Notes: generated by a model from the letters alone, not told the origin. Positions 43,753 to 53,610 are shown, numbered from the stretch's first letter. The stretch is DNA of 64,000 nucleotides from Shouchella miscanthi (GCF_007725405.1 NZ_CP042163.1:1550001-1614000), one strand, 5' to 3'. Made by a program: numbers and translations.

Positions 43753-45966
43753 TTGTTTTCATTGTGTTATAAGACCTATAGGGGGGTCATTGATCTGCTG
43801 AAAAAATGGAGTTTGGTTGCGAGTGCGTTCGTCGGTATGGTAGCACTGTCTTTCATTATATTCGTAATCTTTATGTTAGCTGGTTCTTATCAGCTAGACG
43901 AAGAGAAACTTATGATGAATCGATCGAGCGTCCTCGTCGATACAGAAGGAAATGTAATTACGAACTTATATATGGAAAATCGAGAGTTTGTTAGCATTAC
44001 AGAAATCCCTGAGTACGTACAGCAGGGGTTTGTTGCGATGGAAGATTCACGCTTTTATGAACATCAAGGCATTGATTTTAGAGCAATTGGTCGGGCGCTT
44101 TATCGAGATTTACTAGCAGGAGCAAAAGTTGAAGGGGGGAGTACGATTACCCAACAACTTGCAAAAAATTTGTTTTTATCAAATGAAAAAGCATGGCTCC
44201 GTAAGACGAATGAAGTACTAATAGCAATGAATTTGGAGCGACGGTACAGTAAAGAAGAAATTTTAGAAATGTACTTAAATCAAATATATTTTGGTCATGG
44301 TGCTTATGGCATTGAAGCAGCCTCTCAATTGTATTTTAATAAACCTGCTAAAGAGTTAACCGTGTATGAAGGTGCTTCGTTAGTTGCTGTCGTGAATGCG
44401 CCTAGTACGTTTTCTCCATTAAATGAAGTGGAAAAAAACAAAGAACGCCGCGACCTAGTACTAAAGGTCATGGCGCAACAGGGTTACTTATCAAGCGAAG
44501 AAGCATCATCTTATCAGGATGCTCCGGTAGAAACGGATCATCAAGAATATGTATTGGATGAAGCGTTGTTTACGTACATTGATATGGTGATGGATGAAGC
44601 AAGCGAGCGCTACAACATAAGTAACAATGAATTACTTACAGGTGGATATCGTATTGTGAGTCCGATTGATTTGGCGTTTCAGCATGAGACTTATCGAGCA
44701 TTAAATGATGAACGTTTTTACCCTGAAGGAAGTAAAGATGCGCAAGGAGCCATGATGTTCATGGATGTTAACACTGGCGGGGTGTTAGCGGCACAAGGTG
44801 GAAAAGAGTATGTTCGAAGAGGGTTAAATCGACTTAATGTTAATCGATCTCCAGCATCAACATTTAAACCACTTGCTGTATATGCGCCAGCTTTGGAAAG
44901 TGGCATGTATCATCCTTATTCTACGTTAAAGGATGAATTGCTTCTATATGAGGATGAAACAGAAGATGGCTACACACCACGAAACGCCACTGGAGAGTAT
45001 AGTGGTGAAATGACATTATATGATTCCCTCGTTCAATCGGCTAATGCACCAGCTGTTTGGCTACTAAACGAAATGGGAGTCAGTGATTCGGTTCGTCAAT
45101 TAAGAAAGTTTGGATTGCAGGTGCCAGACAGACAGTTATCACTCGCGTTAGGTGGTCTTTATGAAGGCGTGACTCCTTACGAAATGACCAAATCGTATCG
45201 ACCTTTTGCTCATGAAGGTCAGTTGATTGAACCTCATTTTATTAAAGATATTTATGATTCCAATGGCAAGCGAGTTGGTGGAGCTAATCTAGTTGAAACA
45301 GAGGTCATGTCTGAGCAAACCGCTTGGTCAATGACGCGAATGCTCGAACAAGTAATGAAAGAAGGTACTGGCGCTACTGGTGTGCAAACGACGTCTCCTA
45401 TCGCTGGAAAAACAGGAACTCAGGGCTACCCAAATGTAGCGGGAGCAGTACGAGATGCTTGGTTCGTTGGGTATACGCCTGAGGTCGTTGGAAGTGTGTG
45501 GATGGGATATGATACGACAACCGACGATCAGTACTTTACAGGGGGAAGTCAACACCCGACGCGTTTATTTCAAGCGATGGTAGATGAGCTGCCTGCTTCA
45601 AATCAAGGGACAGCGTTTGTAAAGCCAGAAGGTGTTAAAGATCTTGAGCCACCTATTGCGATGCAAGAGATAAATAATTTCGAAGCGAGTTATTCTCTCG
45701 GAGGAAATGGTTTGTTAAGCGTCTATTTAGAGTGGGATGCGTTTGAAGATGATCGAATGGAATTCAACGTTTATGAAGTTCAAGACGATGAACGAAAAAG
45801 AGTAGCTTCGAACTTAACAGAATCTAGCTACTCAGAAGGACGGTACAATCCATTTTCCATTCCAAGTTATCAAATCGTTGCATATGATCCTGTAACAGAG
45901 GTAGAAGGATCTGAGAGTGAGGTTCTAAAACCGAGCTTTGAGTTTTCTTTTTCTCTTACTCCATAA
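43753..45966 (+). CDS. pbpF: Class A penicillin-binding protein PbpF-like
   Basis: Bifunctional peptidoglycan glycosyltransferase/transpeptidase. N-terminal membrane helix (SLVASAFVGMVALSFIIFVIFM), glycosyltransferase EDSRFYEHQGIDFRAIGRAL and GGSTITQQLAKNLFL, transpeptidase SxxK in PASTFKPL (Ser about 369), SAN in QSANAPAVW and KTGT in AGKTGTQGYP. Resembles B. subtilis PbpF throughout and precedes hemE as there. The start is uncertain: 43753 is a TTG without SD, while the only SD-like run (AGGGGGG, 43780-43786) points at CTG 43795/43798. B. subtilis pbpF is expressed in the forespore, among other times. Confidence 0.9.
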   Translation: MFSLCYKTYRGVIDLLKKWSLVASAFVGMVALSFIIFVIFMLAGSYQLDEEKLMMNRSSVLVDTEGNVITNLYMENREFVSITEIPEYVQQGFVAMEDSRFYEHQGIDFRAIGRALYRDLLAGAKVEGGSTITQQLAKNLFLSNEKAWLRKTNEVLIAMNLERRYSKEEILEMYLNQIYFGHGAYGIEAASQLYFNKPAKELTVYEGASLVAVVNAPSTFSPLNEVEKNKERRDLVLKVMAQQGYLSSEEASSYQDAPVETDHQEYVLDEALFTYIDMVMDEASERYNISNNELLTGGYRIVSPIDLAFQHETYRALNDERFYPEGSKDAQGAMMFMDVNTGGVLAAQGGKEYVRRGLNRLNVNRSPASTFKPLAVYAPALESGMYHPYSTLKDELLLYEDETEDGYTPRNATGEYSGEMTLYDSLVQSANAPAVWLLNEMGVSDSVRQLRKFGLQVPDRQLSLALGGLYEGVTPYEMTKSYRPFAHEGQLIEPHFIKDIYDSNGKRVGGANLVETEVMSEQTAWSMTRMLEQVMKEGTGATGVQTTSPIAGKTGTQGYPNVAGAVRDAWFVGYTPEVVGSVWMGYDTTTDDQYFTGGSQHPTRLFQAMVDELPASNQGTAFVKPEGVKDLEPPIAMQEINNFEASYSLGGNGLLSVYLEWDAFEDDRMEFNVYEVQDDERKRVASNLTESSYSEGRYNPFSIPSYQIVAYDPVTEVEGSESEVLKPSFEFSFSLTP

Positions 45967-45974
45967 TCATAACG

Positions 45975-46009
45975 AAAACGTAGTGTTTTGACGCTACGTT
46001 TTTTTTAGT
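45975..46009 (+). terminator. Terminator after pbpF
   Basis: AAAACGTAGTG (45975-45985) pairs with CGCTACGTTTT (45992-46002), then T-run. Confidence 0.85.
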
Positions 46010-46184
46010 TCATTCTATTAAAATGACGGGTATAAGCATTGGTAAGTAATGTGGCTATACAGTGAAGCGTATTCTTTTTATGGAGACGCATGATCAAAAA
46101 GGAATGAAAATATAGCTTTTGAATGTCCCTTAACTTGGAGATACTAGGACGTGTGTTGAGAAAATAACGCTTATGCCAAGATTT

Positions 46185-46213
46185 TTGACAAAATCCATCA
46201 AAATCATGACAAT
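46185..46213 (+). promoter_or_regulatory. Putative promoter of hemEHY
   Basis: TTGACA (46185-46190), 17 nt, GACAAT (46208-46213). The 350-bp gap between the pbpF terminator and hemE holds no gene I can support; a second weaker TGTACA-N17-TATAGT pair lies nearer hemE. Confidence 0.45.
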
Positions 46214-46362
46214 TTATCATAGTGTGTGTACAACTGTTCAGTAGGTTATTATAGTTAAAGAGATAAAAAGAGAACGATAAATAAGCAGAAACGTCGATTT
46301 TCTGTTTTGTTTCAAGTAAGATAGACTTTGTGAGATTTGTTCGTTTGGAGAGGTGGATAATA

Positions 46363-47409
46363 GTGAGTATGGCGTTTAACGACACATTTTTGAAAGCATG
46401 TAGGGGAGAGGCTCATGACCATGTACCGGTTTGGTATATGAGACAAGCAGGGCGCTCTCAACCTGAATATCGGAAAATCAAGGAAACACATAGCTTGTTT
46501 GACATTACACATGACCCTGAACTTTGTGCGTATGTAACGAAGCTACCAGTTGATCAATATAACAATGACGCTGCTATTTTATACAAAGACATAATGACAC
46601 CGCTCCCTTTTATCGGTGTGGATGTAGAAATTAAGTCAGGAATCGGTCCAGTCATTTACAATCCTATTACGTCAGAAAAAGATGTCGAGCAATTAGGGGA
46701 ATTAAATCCTGAAAAAGATGTTGCTCATGTATTAGAAACGATAAAAATTCTACGTAACCAGCTTCATGTACCGCTAATCAGCTTTGCTGGAGCGCCATTT
46801 ACATTAGCGAGTTATATGATTGAAGGCGGTCCCTCAAAAAATTATCATAAAACAAAAGCATTCATGCACTCGAACCCTAAAGCGTGGCATTTGTTAATGG
46901 ATAAGCTTGGTACGATGACTGTTGCGTATGTGCATGCACAAGTTGCGGCTGGTTCGCAAGCCATACAGTTGTTTGATTCATGGGTGGGAGCATTGAGTGT
47001 AAGTGATTACAAACGGTTTATTAAACCAGTAATGGATCGAATTTTAACGGAAGTCCGTTCGGAAGGAGTTCCGCTCATTTTACATGGGGTAGGTACGCCT
47101 CATTTAATGAATACGTGGAAAGATATGCCAGCTGATGTCATTGGACTTGACTGGAGAACGACAATCGATGAAGCCAGAGCAATAGGAATTGAAAAAACGG
47201 TTCAAGGAAATTTAGATCCGTCCATTTTACTTGCACCATGGAATGTTATTGAGCAAGAGACGAAAGCAATTTTAGACCAGGGACTAAAGAGTAACCACTT
47301 TATCTTTAACTTAGGCCAGGGCGTTTTCCCAGAAGTATCTCCGGATACATTAAGACGATTAACGGCCTTTATTCATGAATACTCAGCTGAAGTGAAGCGA
47401 AAGGGGTAA
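46363..47409 (+). CDS. hemE: Uroporphyrinogen decarboxylase
   Basis: Decarboxylates uroporphyrinogen III to coproporphyrinogen III. 348 aa from GTG 46363 (GGAGAGGTGG at 6 nt). Signatures: [17 protein letters not shown], catalytic Asp in [57 protein letters not shown] and [14 protein letters not shown]. First gene of hemEHY; hemH starts 4 bp after its stop. Confidence 0.96.
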   Translation: MSMAFNDTFLKACRGEAHDHVPVWYMRQAGRSQPEYRKIKETHSLFDITHDPELCAYVTKLPVDQYNNDAAILYKDIMTPLPFIGVDVEIKSGIGPVIYNPITSEKDVEQLGELNPEKDVAHVLETIKILRNQLHVPLISFAGAPFTLASYMIEGGPSKNYHKTKAFMHSNPKAWHLLMDKLGTMTVAYVHAQVAAGSQAIQLFDSWVGALSVSDYKRFIKPVMDRILTEVRSEGVPLILHGVGTPHLMNTWKDMPADVIGLDWRTTIDEARAIGIEKTVQGNLDPSILLAPWNVIEQETKAILDQGLKSNHFIFNLGQGVFPEVSPDTLRRLTAFIHEYSAEVKRKG

Positions 47410-47413
47410 GAAA

Positions 47414-48352
47414 ATGAAGAAAAAAATTGGGTTACTTGTAATGGCGTATGGTACCCCTCGAAAGAAAGAGGAGATTGAACCCTATTACACGCATATTCGT
47501 TATGGGCGCCCGCCTTCTCAAGAGGCGTTACAAGATTTAACGGATCGGTATGAGGCAATTGGTGGGATTAGTCCATTAGCTCGTATTACCGAACAACAAG
47601 CAGACGGACTTGCTGAGGTACTTAATAAACGGTTTGAACAGTATGAATTTATTCCATATCTAGGGTTAAAGCATATCTCACCTTTTATAGAGGATGCGGT
47701 TCAGCAAATGCATGCGGATGGTTTAGATGAAGCGGTATCTATTGTACTTGCACCACACTTTTCCACGTTTAGCGTAAAGTCGTATAATGGACGTGCAAAA
47801 ACGGAAGCCGAGCGATTAGGTGGACTCACAATTAAATCAGTAGAAAGCTGGTACACTGAGCCGAAATTTTTAACTTATTGGTCAGAAATGATTCAAGAAG
47901 AAATGAAAAAAGTAGCTTCAAAAGACGATCTTTGCGTGATTTTTTCTGCACACAGCTTGCCTGAGAAGATTATTGCAGCAGGAGACCCGTACCCTGAGCA
48001 ATTAAAAGAAACGGCACAGCTACTAGCTGAAAAAGCAGATGTTATGCATTATGAAATTGGATGGCAGAGCGAAGGGAATACACCGGATCCTTGGCTTGGC
48101 CCTGATGTGCAAGACTTGACGAGAGAGTTGTATGCCGACAAAGGCTATAAAGCTTTTATGTATTGTCCAGTTGGTTTTGTAGCAGAGCACCTAGAAGTCT
48201 TATATGACAATGATTACGAATGTAAGGTTGTAACCGATGAGATTGGTGCTACCTATTTAAGACCACCAATGCCAAATGATCATCCGCTCTTTTTAGAAGC
48301 AATGGCAGATGCCATTGAAAAACAGTTTGCTGCTGTTGATACGTATGAGTAA
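47414..48352 (+). CDS. hemH: Coproporphyrin III ferrochelatase (HemH/CpfC)
   Basis: Inserts iron into coproporphyrin III in the Gram-positive (coproporphyrin-dependent) heme route. 312 aa. Conserved: [63 protein letters not shown] with the catalytic His, [19 protein letters not shown] and [18 protein letters not shown] with the catalytic Glu. AAGGGG lies inside the hemE end. Overlaps hemY by 8 bp. Confidence 0.96.
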   Translation: MKKKIGLLVMAYGTPRKKEEIEPYYTHIRYGRPPSQEALQDLTDRYEAIGGISPLARITEQQADGLAEVLNKRFEQYEFIPYLGLKHISPFIEDAVQQMHADGLDEAVSIVLAPHFSTFSVKSYNGRAKTEAERLGGLTIKSVESWYTEPKFLTYWSEMIQEEMKKVASKDDLCVIFSAHSLPEKIIAAGDPYPEQLKETAQLLAEKADVMHYEIGWQSEGNTPDPWLGPDVQDLTRELYADKGYKAFMYCPVGFVAEHLEVLYDNDYECKVVTDEIGATYLRPPMPNDHPLFLEAMADAIEKQFAAVDTYE

Positions 48353-49733
48353 TGAACAAGTAGCCATTATCGGTGCAGGGGCTACTGGATTAGCTGCTGC
48401 ACTTTGGTTAGAAGACCATACATCCATACAGTACCACGTGTTTGAGCAACAGGATCGTGCGGGTGGTAAAGTTGTAACAACAGTGGATGATGGGTTTATT
48501 ATTGAAGGTGGCGCGGATTCTTATTTAGAGCGTAAAATCGCCATGACCGATTTAATTAAGAGAGTTGGTTTAGAAGAGGAACTTGTTCGTAATGAAGTGG
48601 GACAAGCATATATCTTAAAAGATGGCGACCTTTATCCAAATCCAAAGCGAACGGTTTTAGGTATTCCTACTGACCTTGATGAATTTATGAAAACGGACTT
48701 AATTTCGGATGATGGTAAGAAAGAACTTTTAAAGGAATATAATAAGCCAATGGCCCCTAGAGTGAATGAGGACATCTCGTTAGGAGATTTCTTTGAACAT
48801 CGACTAGGTAAAGAAATGGTCTCTTCATTAATTGAGCCTTTATTAGGTGGTATTTACGGTGGAAATATTTACGAGTTAAGTATGAGAGCGACTTTCCCTC
48901 ATTTTTTAAAGATGGAGGAAGAAGGTAGTTTGCTCAGAGCACTCGAACAGAAACAGCAGCCTCATGAAAACGTCAAAAAACAAGGTATGTTTTTAACAGT
49001 AAAAACGGGACTACAATCAGTATTTGAGGCAGTTGTTGCGAACCTTAAGGAAGGGAGTGTTTCCTTCAATACACAAGTGGAAGAGATTGTGAAAGAAGGA
49101 GACAATCGTTATTTAGTCCGTTTAGCTAATGGTGAGAAAAAAGGACCGTATCACTCGGTGCTTATTACGACACCACCGCAAAAAGCAAGTGAGCTAATAC
49201 CGGATAATAAGATTAAACAGCAATTGCAAGCTCTGACAGCTACAAGTTGTGCAACCGTTGCTCTGACCTTTCCCGAGTATGCAATCGATAATCCTCATGA
49301 AGGAACTGGTTTTGTCGTTGCTCGAAATGGACAAGAAACGATAACAGCTTGTACGTGGACAGATGTAAAATGGCCACATACAGGAAAGTCAGGTAAAACG
49401 TTAATGCGCGCATATGTAGGGAAGCCTGATCAACCTGAGATCGTTCATGAAAGTGACGAATCTATAACAAATGCCGTTTTAGCAGATTTAAAAGGTATTA
49501 TGAATAGTAACGCGACCCCCGAGCGCGTACACATTACAAGGTGGCATGAAGCAATGCCACAATACAAGGTTGGTCATGTCGAACGGGTAAAACAACTTGC
49601 ACATGAGTTGACTGCAACACATCCTGGCTTGCATGTTGCTGGTGCTGCATTTGAAGGTGTTGGTGTTCCGGACTGCGTGAAGCAAGGGAATGAAGTAGCG
49701 AAGAAAATAGTTGATACAGTAAAAGTGACGTGA
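48345..49733 (+). CDS. hemY: Coproporphyrinogen III oxidase, HemY/CgoX type
   Basis: FAD enzyme that oxidises coproporphyrinogen III in the same pathway. 462 aa from ATG 48345, where [20 protein letters not shown] gives the expected N-terminal FAD motif; the longer frame from 48309 is inside hemH. Other blocks: [35 protein letters not shown] and [20 protein letters not shown]. No clear SD, so it relies on coupling with hemH. Its stop codon lies in the left arm of the terminator. Confidence 0.94.
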   Translation: MSNEQVAIIGAGATGLAAALWLEDHTSIQYHVFEQQDRAGGKVVTTVDDGFIIEGGADSYLERKIAMTDLIKRVGLEEELVRNEVGQAYILKDGDLYPNPKRTVLGIPTDLDEFMKTDLISDDGKKELLKEYNKPMAPRVNEDISLGDFFEHRLGKEMVSSLIEPLLGGIYGGNIYELSMRATFPHFLKMEEEGSLLRALEQKQQPHENVKKQGMFLTVKTGLQSVFEAVVANLKEGSVSFNTQVEEIVKEGDNRYLVRLANGEKKGPYHSVLITTPPQKASELIPDNKIKQQLQALTATSCATVALTFPEYAIDNPHEGTGFVVARNGQETITACTWTDVKWPHTGKSGKTLMRAYVGKPDQPEIVHESDESITNAVLADLKGIMNSNATPERVHITRWHEAMPQYKVGHVERVKQLAHELTATHPGLHVAGAAFEGVGVPDCVKQGNEVAKKIVDTVKVT

Positions 49734-49758
49734 TAAATGCCATCACGTCACTTTTTTT
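49721..49758. terminator. Bidirectional terminator between hemY and the YrzI-like gene
   Basis: AAAAGTGACGTGAT (49721-49734) pairs with ATCACGTCACTTTT (49742-49755). T-run on the plus strand; it also lies right after the YrzI-like stop on the minus strand. Confidence 0.88.
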
Positions 49759-49894
49759 AATGCATGTAATAAGTTGTGCGAATTTCTTCTAATCGCTCCA
49801 TTGCTTTATTATTATAAACAATGGTCTCAAGTTCTTTTTTTGAATACGTTCGTTTTTTAATATGAATAGAAAAGAACAAAATCGAAAAAGTCAT
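49757..49894 (-). CDS. yrzI: YrzI-family small protein, 45 aa
   Basis: Starts MTFSILFFSIHIKKRTYSKK and ends RLEEIRTTYYMH: a short hydrophobic head, a basic KKR turn and an acidic helix, the pattern of Bacillus YrzI small proteins (function unknown). The SD AGGAGGT (minus strand, 49905-49911) is 10 nt upstream, but it is perfectly paired with ACCTCCT (49917-49923) in a 7-bp hairpin, so translation should be limited. Two further short ORFs lie upstream on the same strand behind one promoter. In B. subtilis the yrzI mRNA also carries short ORFs. Confidence 0.7.
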   Translation of the reverse strand: MTFSILFFSIHIKKRTYSKKELETIVYNNKAMERLEEIRTTYYMH

Positions 49895-49904
49895 TGTGTT
49901 ACTG

Positions 49905-49950
49905 ACCTCCTTTCGTAGGAGGTGCTAGTTTAGGTAAAGCCTGGCACCTC
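49905..49950 (-). promoter_or_regulatory. SD-sequestering hairpin with overlapping alternative hairpin
   Basis: Minus-strand RNA: ACCUCCU-ACGAA-AGGAGGU (49923-49905) hides the yrzI SD. The ACCUC part can instead pair as GAGGUGC (49950-49944) with GCACCUC (49925-49919), which would release the SD. The first arm lies at the end of the upstream 23-codon ORF. Confidence 0.65.
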
Positions 49951-50001
49951 ATCGATCATCATTAATAAATGTGTTTGCAGTTGGCATTGCGTAATTGTCA
50001 T
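49930..50001 (-). CDS. 23-aa leader-type small ORF upstream of yrzI
   Basis: ATG at 50001 with AAGGAG 8 nt upstream. Product starts MTITQCQLQTHLLMMIDEV and ends PGFT; weakly amphipathic, no known family. Its final codons GAG GTG C form one arm of the hairpin competing for the yrzI anti-SD, so ribosomes translating it could set the RNA structure. Coding status rests on the SD, position and structure. Confidence 0.5.
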   Translation of the reverse strand: MTITQCQLQTHLLMMIDEVPGFT

Positions 50002-50042
50002 TATAGACACTCCTTTTCTAAAATTTTCCAGTAAATAGGCAT

Positions 50043-50092
50043 AAAAAATACAGGTCCTCTTAAAAGGCATTAAAAGCCCTTCGTTTACCTGT
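50043..50092 (-). terminator. Attenuator-like terminator inside the small-peptide transcript
   Basis: Minus-strand RNA: ACAGGU (50092-50087) pairs with ACCUGU (50055-50050) around an inner AAGGGC/GCCUUU hairpin, followed by AUUUUUUAU. It starts about 37 nt after the first small ORF ends. Confidence 0.6.
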
Positions 50093-50128
50093 TCACCGTA
50101 TGCTAAGCCATATTTAAAAGAATGACTG

Positions 50129-50197
50129 TTAACGAATATAACGTGAACAAAACGAATCGTATGAAATTGGCTGTGCTGTTTTCATTGTCATAAACAT
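50129..50197 (-). CDS. 22-aa small ORF at the head of the yrzI transcript
   Basis: ATG at 50197 (AAGGAG 9 nt upstream); an in-frame ATG at 50206 abuts the SD. Product starts MFMTMKTAQPISYDSF and ends CSRYIR. No family recognised. Lies between a strong minus-strand promoter and the attenuator-like hairpin. Confidence 0.45.
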   Translation of the reverse strand: MFMTMKTAQPISYDSFCSRYIR

Positions 50198-50230
50198 TTT
50201 GTTCATCTCCTTTTTCATTAACTATTGTAA

Positions 50231-50259
50231 ATCATAACGGATGTTCACAAATTTGTAAA
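50231..50259 (-). promoter_or_regulatory. Sigma-A promoter of the small-peptide transcript
   Basis: On the minus strand TTTACA (50254-50259), 17 nt, TATGAT (50231-50236). Confidence 0.65.
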
Positions 50260-50314
50260 TATTTTTTTGGGAAAAAAGTGAATTTTTTTTGACGGCGTGT
50301 GCAAATTTCATCCC

Positions 50315-50343
50315 TGTTTGTCTGAATTTGTTTATGCTATAAT
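50315..50343 (+). promoter_or_regulatory. Putative sigma-A promoter of spo0B
   Basis: TGTTTG (50315-50320), 17 nt, TATAAT (50338-50343), about 44 nt before the spo0B ATG. Confidence 0.55.
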
Positions 50344-50386
50344 AGGAAAGATGTGCTGGATTTCCTTATTAAAAGGAGAGTTGACG

Positions 50387-50908
50387 ATGAAAGACGATAA
50401 AGAGATAATCAAGCTTCTTAGTTCAATCCGACATGATTGGTTGAATGCGATGCAGCTTATCAAGGGAAATGCTGCATTGGGAAACCACGATCGGGTCACA
50501 ACGATTATCAATGAAATGGTCTTTCAAACTGCAAATGAAAGCCGGTTAAGTAGCCTGGATTTACCACAAGCTGCCGTAACCATTTTAATGCAAAAGTATA
50601 TGCAAACGAATCATTTACTGGACGTTGAAATAGATGGAGAGCTATTCTCTTTAGCAAAGTATGACGAGCATTTAACTTGTGCGCTAAGGCAATTCTTTTT
50701 AGCTTATGACGCGATTGTAGAAAATGATACGAGTCAATTGCATATTTTCTTCACTTTTTTCGATTCTTCTTGTTTAATTGAAATCAGTTCTGACCAGATT
50801 TTAAACAGGCAGACATTGGATAATAGCCTAGCATCATTGGGTAAAATTAGTAAGCTAACAGCAATTGATCAACATACGTACGCAATTACAGCGCTACTAG
50901 AAGCTTAA
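50387..50908 (+). CDS. spo0B: Sporulation phosphotransferase Spo0B
   Basis: Phosphorelay protein that passes phosphate from Spo0F to Spo0A. 173 aa from ATG 50387 (AAAAGGAGAG upstream). The phosphorylated His is in LSSIRHDWLNAMQLIKGN, followed by the second helix of the four-helix dimer bundle, and then a degenerate kinase-like C-terminal domain. Directly upstream of obg, as in B. subtilis, but rplU-ysxB-rpmA, which precede it there, are replaced by hemY and the yrzI-like locus. Confidence 0.92.
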   Translation: MKDDKEIIKLLSSIRHDWLNAMQLIKGNAALGNHDRVTTIINEMVFQTANESRLSSLDLPQAAVTILMQKYMQTNHLLDVEIDGELFSLAKYDEHLTCALRQFFLAYDAIVENDTSQLHIFFTFFDSSCLIEISSDQILNRQTLDNSLASLGKISKLTAIDQHTYAITALLEA

Positions 50909-50940
50909 TAGCATCGAGCGTTATATAGAGGTGGAATAAA

Positions 50941-52227
50941 ATGTTTATAGATAAAGTAAAGGTATATGCAAAAGGTGGCGACGGCGGGAATGGTATGGTC
51001 GCTTATCGTCGTGAAAAATATGTTCCTGATGGTGGACCTGCTGGTGGAGATGGAGGCCGGGGCGCCAATGTTGTGTTACAAGTAGATGAGGGATTACGGA
51101 CATTGATGGACTTTCGTTATAACCGTCATTTTAAAGCAAAGCGTGGAGAACATGGAATGTCAAAAAACATGCATGGGAAAAACGCGAAAGACTTAGTGGT
51201 TTCAGTCCCTCCGGGAACGACAGTAACGGACGAAACGACAGGTGCACTAATTGCTGATTTAACGGAACACGGACAATCAGCTATTGTTGCAAAAGGTGGA
51301 CGTGGTGGACGTGGAAACGTTCGATTTGCCACACCAGCAAACCCAGCTCCTGATCATGCTGAAAATGGAGAGCCAGGTATAGAACGAAATTTAGTTCTTG
51401 AACTCAAAGTATTGGCTGATGTTGGGCTAGTTGGCTTTCCGTCTGTTGGTAAATCGACATTGCTTTCAATTGTGTCTGCAGCGAAGCCAAAAATAGCTGA
51501 TTATCATTTTACAACGATTACACCGAATTTAGGCGTTGTTGATACACAGGATAATCGTAGTTTTGTTATGGCGGATTTACCAGGATTAATTGAAGGCGCT
51601 CATGAGGGTGTAGGTCTTGGACACCAATTCTTACGTCATATTGAGCGTACACGTGTCATTGTGCATCTAATCGATATGTCGGCCATGGAAGGACGCGATC
51701 CAGTTGACGACTATAAAAAAATTACAGCAGAACTGGCACAGTATAATTATCGTTTAACAGAGCGCCCGCAAATTATTGTAGCTAATAAAATGGACATGCC
51801 AGATGCTGCTGAAAATCTAGAGCGATTTAAACAAGAAATGGACGAAGAGGTTCACATTCATCCAATGTCTGCGATTACGCGAGAGGGTGTAAGAGAGCTC
51901 CTTTTAGCGATAGCTGATGAGTTAGAGCATGCGCCGGAATTTCCACTCCATGATAAAGAAACAGATGAAGAAGCGCGAGTGGTGTATCGACATGAAACAC
52001 CGGTTGATCCATTTATCATTACACGTGCTGATGATGGTGTCTATGAAGTGAGTGGTGCTGAGCTAGAGCGTGTATTTAAGATGACTGATTTTGCAAGAGA
52101 CGAATCGGTACGACGATTTGCTCGAAAGCTAAGACGAATGGGTGTTGATGCGGCTTTACGTGAAAAAGGCGCTAAAGACGGTGATATGGTTCGAATTATG
52201 AAATTTGAATTTGAGTTTATTGACTAG
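50941..52227 (+). CDS. obg: GTPase Obg/CgtA
   Basis: Ribosome-associated essential GTPase. 428 aa with the glycine-rich Obg fold ([31 protein letters not shown]), G-domain (P-loop [33 protein letters not shown]) and a C-terminal OCT domain. AGAGGTGG lies before the ATG. Second gene of spo0B-obg-pheB-pheA. Confidence 0.97.
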   Translation: MFIDKVKVYAKGGDGGNGMVAYRREKYVPDGGPAGGDGGRGANVVLQVDEGLRTLMDFRYNRHFKAKRGEHGMSKNMHGKNAKDLVVSVPPGTTVTDETTGALIADLTEHGQSAIVAKGGRGGRGNVRFATPANPAPDHAENGEPGIERNLVLELKVLADVGLVGFPSVGKSTLLSIVSAAKPKIADYHFTTITPNLGVVDTQDNRSFVMADLPGLIEGAHEGVGLGHQFLRHIERTRVIVHLIDMSAMEGRDPVDDYKKITAELAQYNYRLTERPQIIVANKMDMPDAAENLERFKQEMDEEVHIHPMSAITREGVRELLLAIADELEHAPEFPLHDKETDEEARVVYRHETPVDPFIITRADDGVYEVSGAELERVFKMTDFARDESVRRFARKLRRMGVDAALREKGAKDGDMVRIMKFEFEFID

Positions 52228-52264
52228 CTAAGACGAATGAATACGAGTGGGGGGGATACGAAGG

Positions 52265-52708
52265 GTGAGTGACAATCAGTTTTTTCTAGTGAGAGAAGAT
52301 ATGTTAACCGATGCAATGCAGCGAACGTTAGAAGCAAAGGCACTACTTGCAACTGGAAAAGCAGCGAAGATTAATGAAGCCGTTCAGCTTGTAGGCATCA
52401 GTCGAAGTGCATTCTATAAATATAAGGATGGTATCTTCCCTTTTCATTCTGTTAATAAAGAACGTATTATTACGTTAATGATTAATTTAGAAGATCGATC
52501 CGGGACGTTATCAGAATTACTTCAAATTGTTGCGAGTACCGGAGCGAATATATTAACAATCAATCAAACGATTCCACTTCAAGGTCGAGCGAGCATTACC
52601 TTATCCGTGGATACCGCTCCAATTCAAATTGGGCTCCATGAGTTATTTGCAAAAATGAAATCACTTGAAGCAGTCGAGCGAGTAGAAATGGTTGGCTCTG
52701 GCTCGTAG
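52265..52708 (+). CDS. pheB: ACT-domain protein PheB
   Basis: A 147-aa protein from GTG 52265, same length as B. subtilis PheB. N-terminal half has a helix-turn-helix-like VGISRSAFYKYKDGIFPF; the C-terminal ACT domain reads LEDRSGTLSELLQIVASTG and ends VERVEMVGSGS. Proposed as an amino-acid-sensing or chorismate-mutase-related regulator; function unclear. Located directly upstream of pheA. Confidence 0.93.
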   Translation: MSDNQFFLVREDMLTDAMQRTLEAKALLATGKAAKINEAVQLVGISRSAFYKYKDGIFPFHSVNKERIITLMINLEDRSGTLSELLQIVASTGANILTINQTIPLQGRASITLSVDTAPIQIGLHELFAKMKSLEAVERVEMVGSGS

Positions 52709-52732
52709 ATAAAGAGGGGAGTGGAGAGTAAA

Positions 52733-53608
52733 ATGAAAAAAATCGGCTTTCTTGGACCAAGAGGAACCTTTACAGAAATGGCAGCGAAGTTTCTTTTCCC
52801 TCAAGATGAGAGAATACCGTTAAAAACCATACCAAGAACAATTGATTTAGCCTTTAATAAAGGAACAGATTATGCAGTTGTTCCAATCGAAAATGCGATC
52901 GAAGGAACTGTTAACGTCACCCTTGATTATTTAATCCATCAAAAACCAATGCCTATCGTTGGGGCGGTTTCAATTGGTATTGCACATCACTTATTGTCCG
53001 CTTCAAGAAAAGAATTTGCTTCTATTGCTCCAAAAAAAATCATCTCGCACCCGCAAGCATTGGCTCAATGTCATGCTTTTATACAGGAGCATTTTCCTGA
53101 CGTCATAGTGGAGCATGCAGATTCGACGGCGCAGGCAGCTGCTTGGCTTGCGAAACATCAGCAAGATGATGTTTGTGTAATTGCAAACCGAGAGGCAGCG
53201 AATCTATACGGTCTCTCTATCGTCGCAGAAGACATTCATGATTACCGTGAAAATCAAACGCGATTTTTAGTCGTTTCGGCTAGTCATCAACAAGAGCAAC
53301 TCGTAACGAAACAAGCCCACGTAGGTGAAGTAACGACACTAATGGTAACACTCCCGTCTGATTTTACAGGAGCGCTTCATCAAGTGTTATCTGCTTTTGC
53401 ATGGCGGAAACTCAACTTATCTAAGATTGAGTCTCGTCCAACGAAAACAGGATTAGGTAACTATTTCTTTATTATTGATGTTCAACAGTTAATGGACGAT
53501 GTACTATTACCTGGAGCGATTGCCGAATTGAACGCATTAGGCTGTAAAGTAGATGTGCTTGGAAGCTACTGTACGTATAGCGACCAACTTACGCGAGTAG
53601 AAAAATAA
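52733..53608 (+). CDS. pheA: Prephenate dehydratase
   Basis: Converts prephenate to phenylpyruvate in phenylalanine synthesis. 291 aa from ATG 52733 (GTG 52721 is possible). PDT domain: IGFLGPRGTFTEMAA, VVPIENAIEGTVNVTLDYL, HADSTAQAAAW and ENQTRFLVV (catalytic TRF). ACT domain: GALHQVLSAFAWRKLNLSKI, then ESRPTKTGLGNYFF, the Phe-binding ESRP motif. Terminal gene of the spo0B operon with a strong terminator. Confidence 0.96.
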   Translation: MKKIGFLGPRGTFTEMAAKFLFPQDERIPLKTIPRTIDLAFNKGTDYAVVPIENAIEGTVNVTLDYLIHQKPMPIVGAVSIGIAHHLLSASRKEFASIAPKKIISHPQALAQCHAFIQEHFPDVIVEHADSTAQAAAWLAKHQQDDVCVIANREAANLYGLSIVAEDIHDYRENQTRFLVVSASHQQEQLVTKQAHVGEVTTLMVTLPSDFTGALHQVLSAFAWRKLNLSKIESRPTKTGLGNYFFIIDVQQLMDDVLLPGAIAELNALGCKVDVLGSYCTYSDQLTRVEK

Positions 53609-53610
53609 AA

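Noticed and set aside
46005-46385. 126-aa minus-strand ORF before hemE
   Set aside because: No SD, unlike any protein, and it covers the hemE promoter and start.
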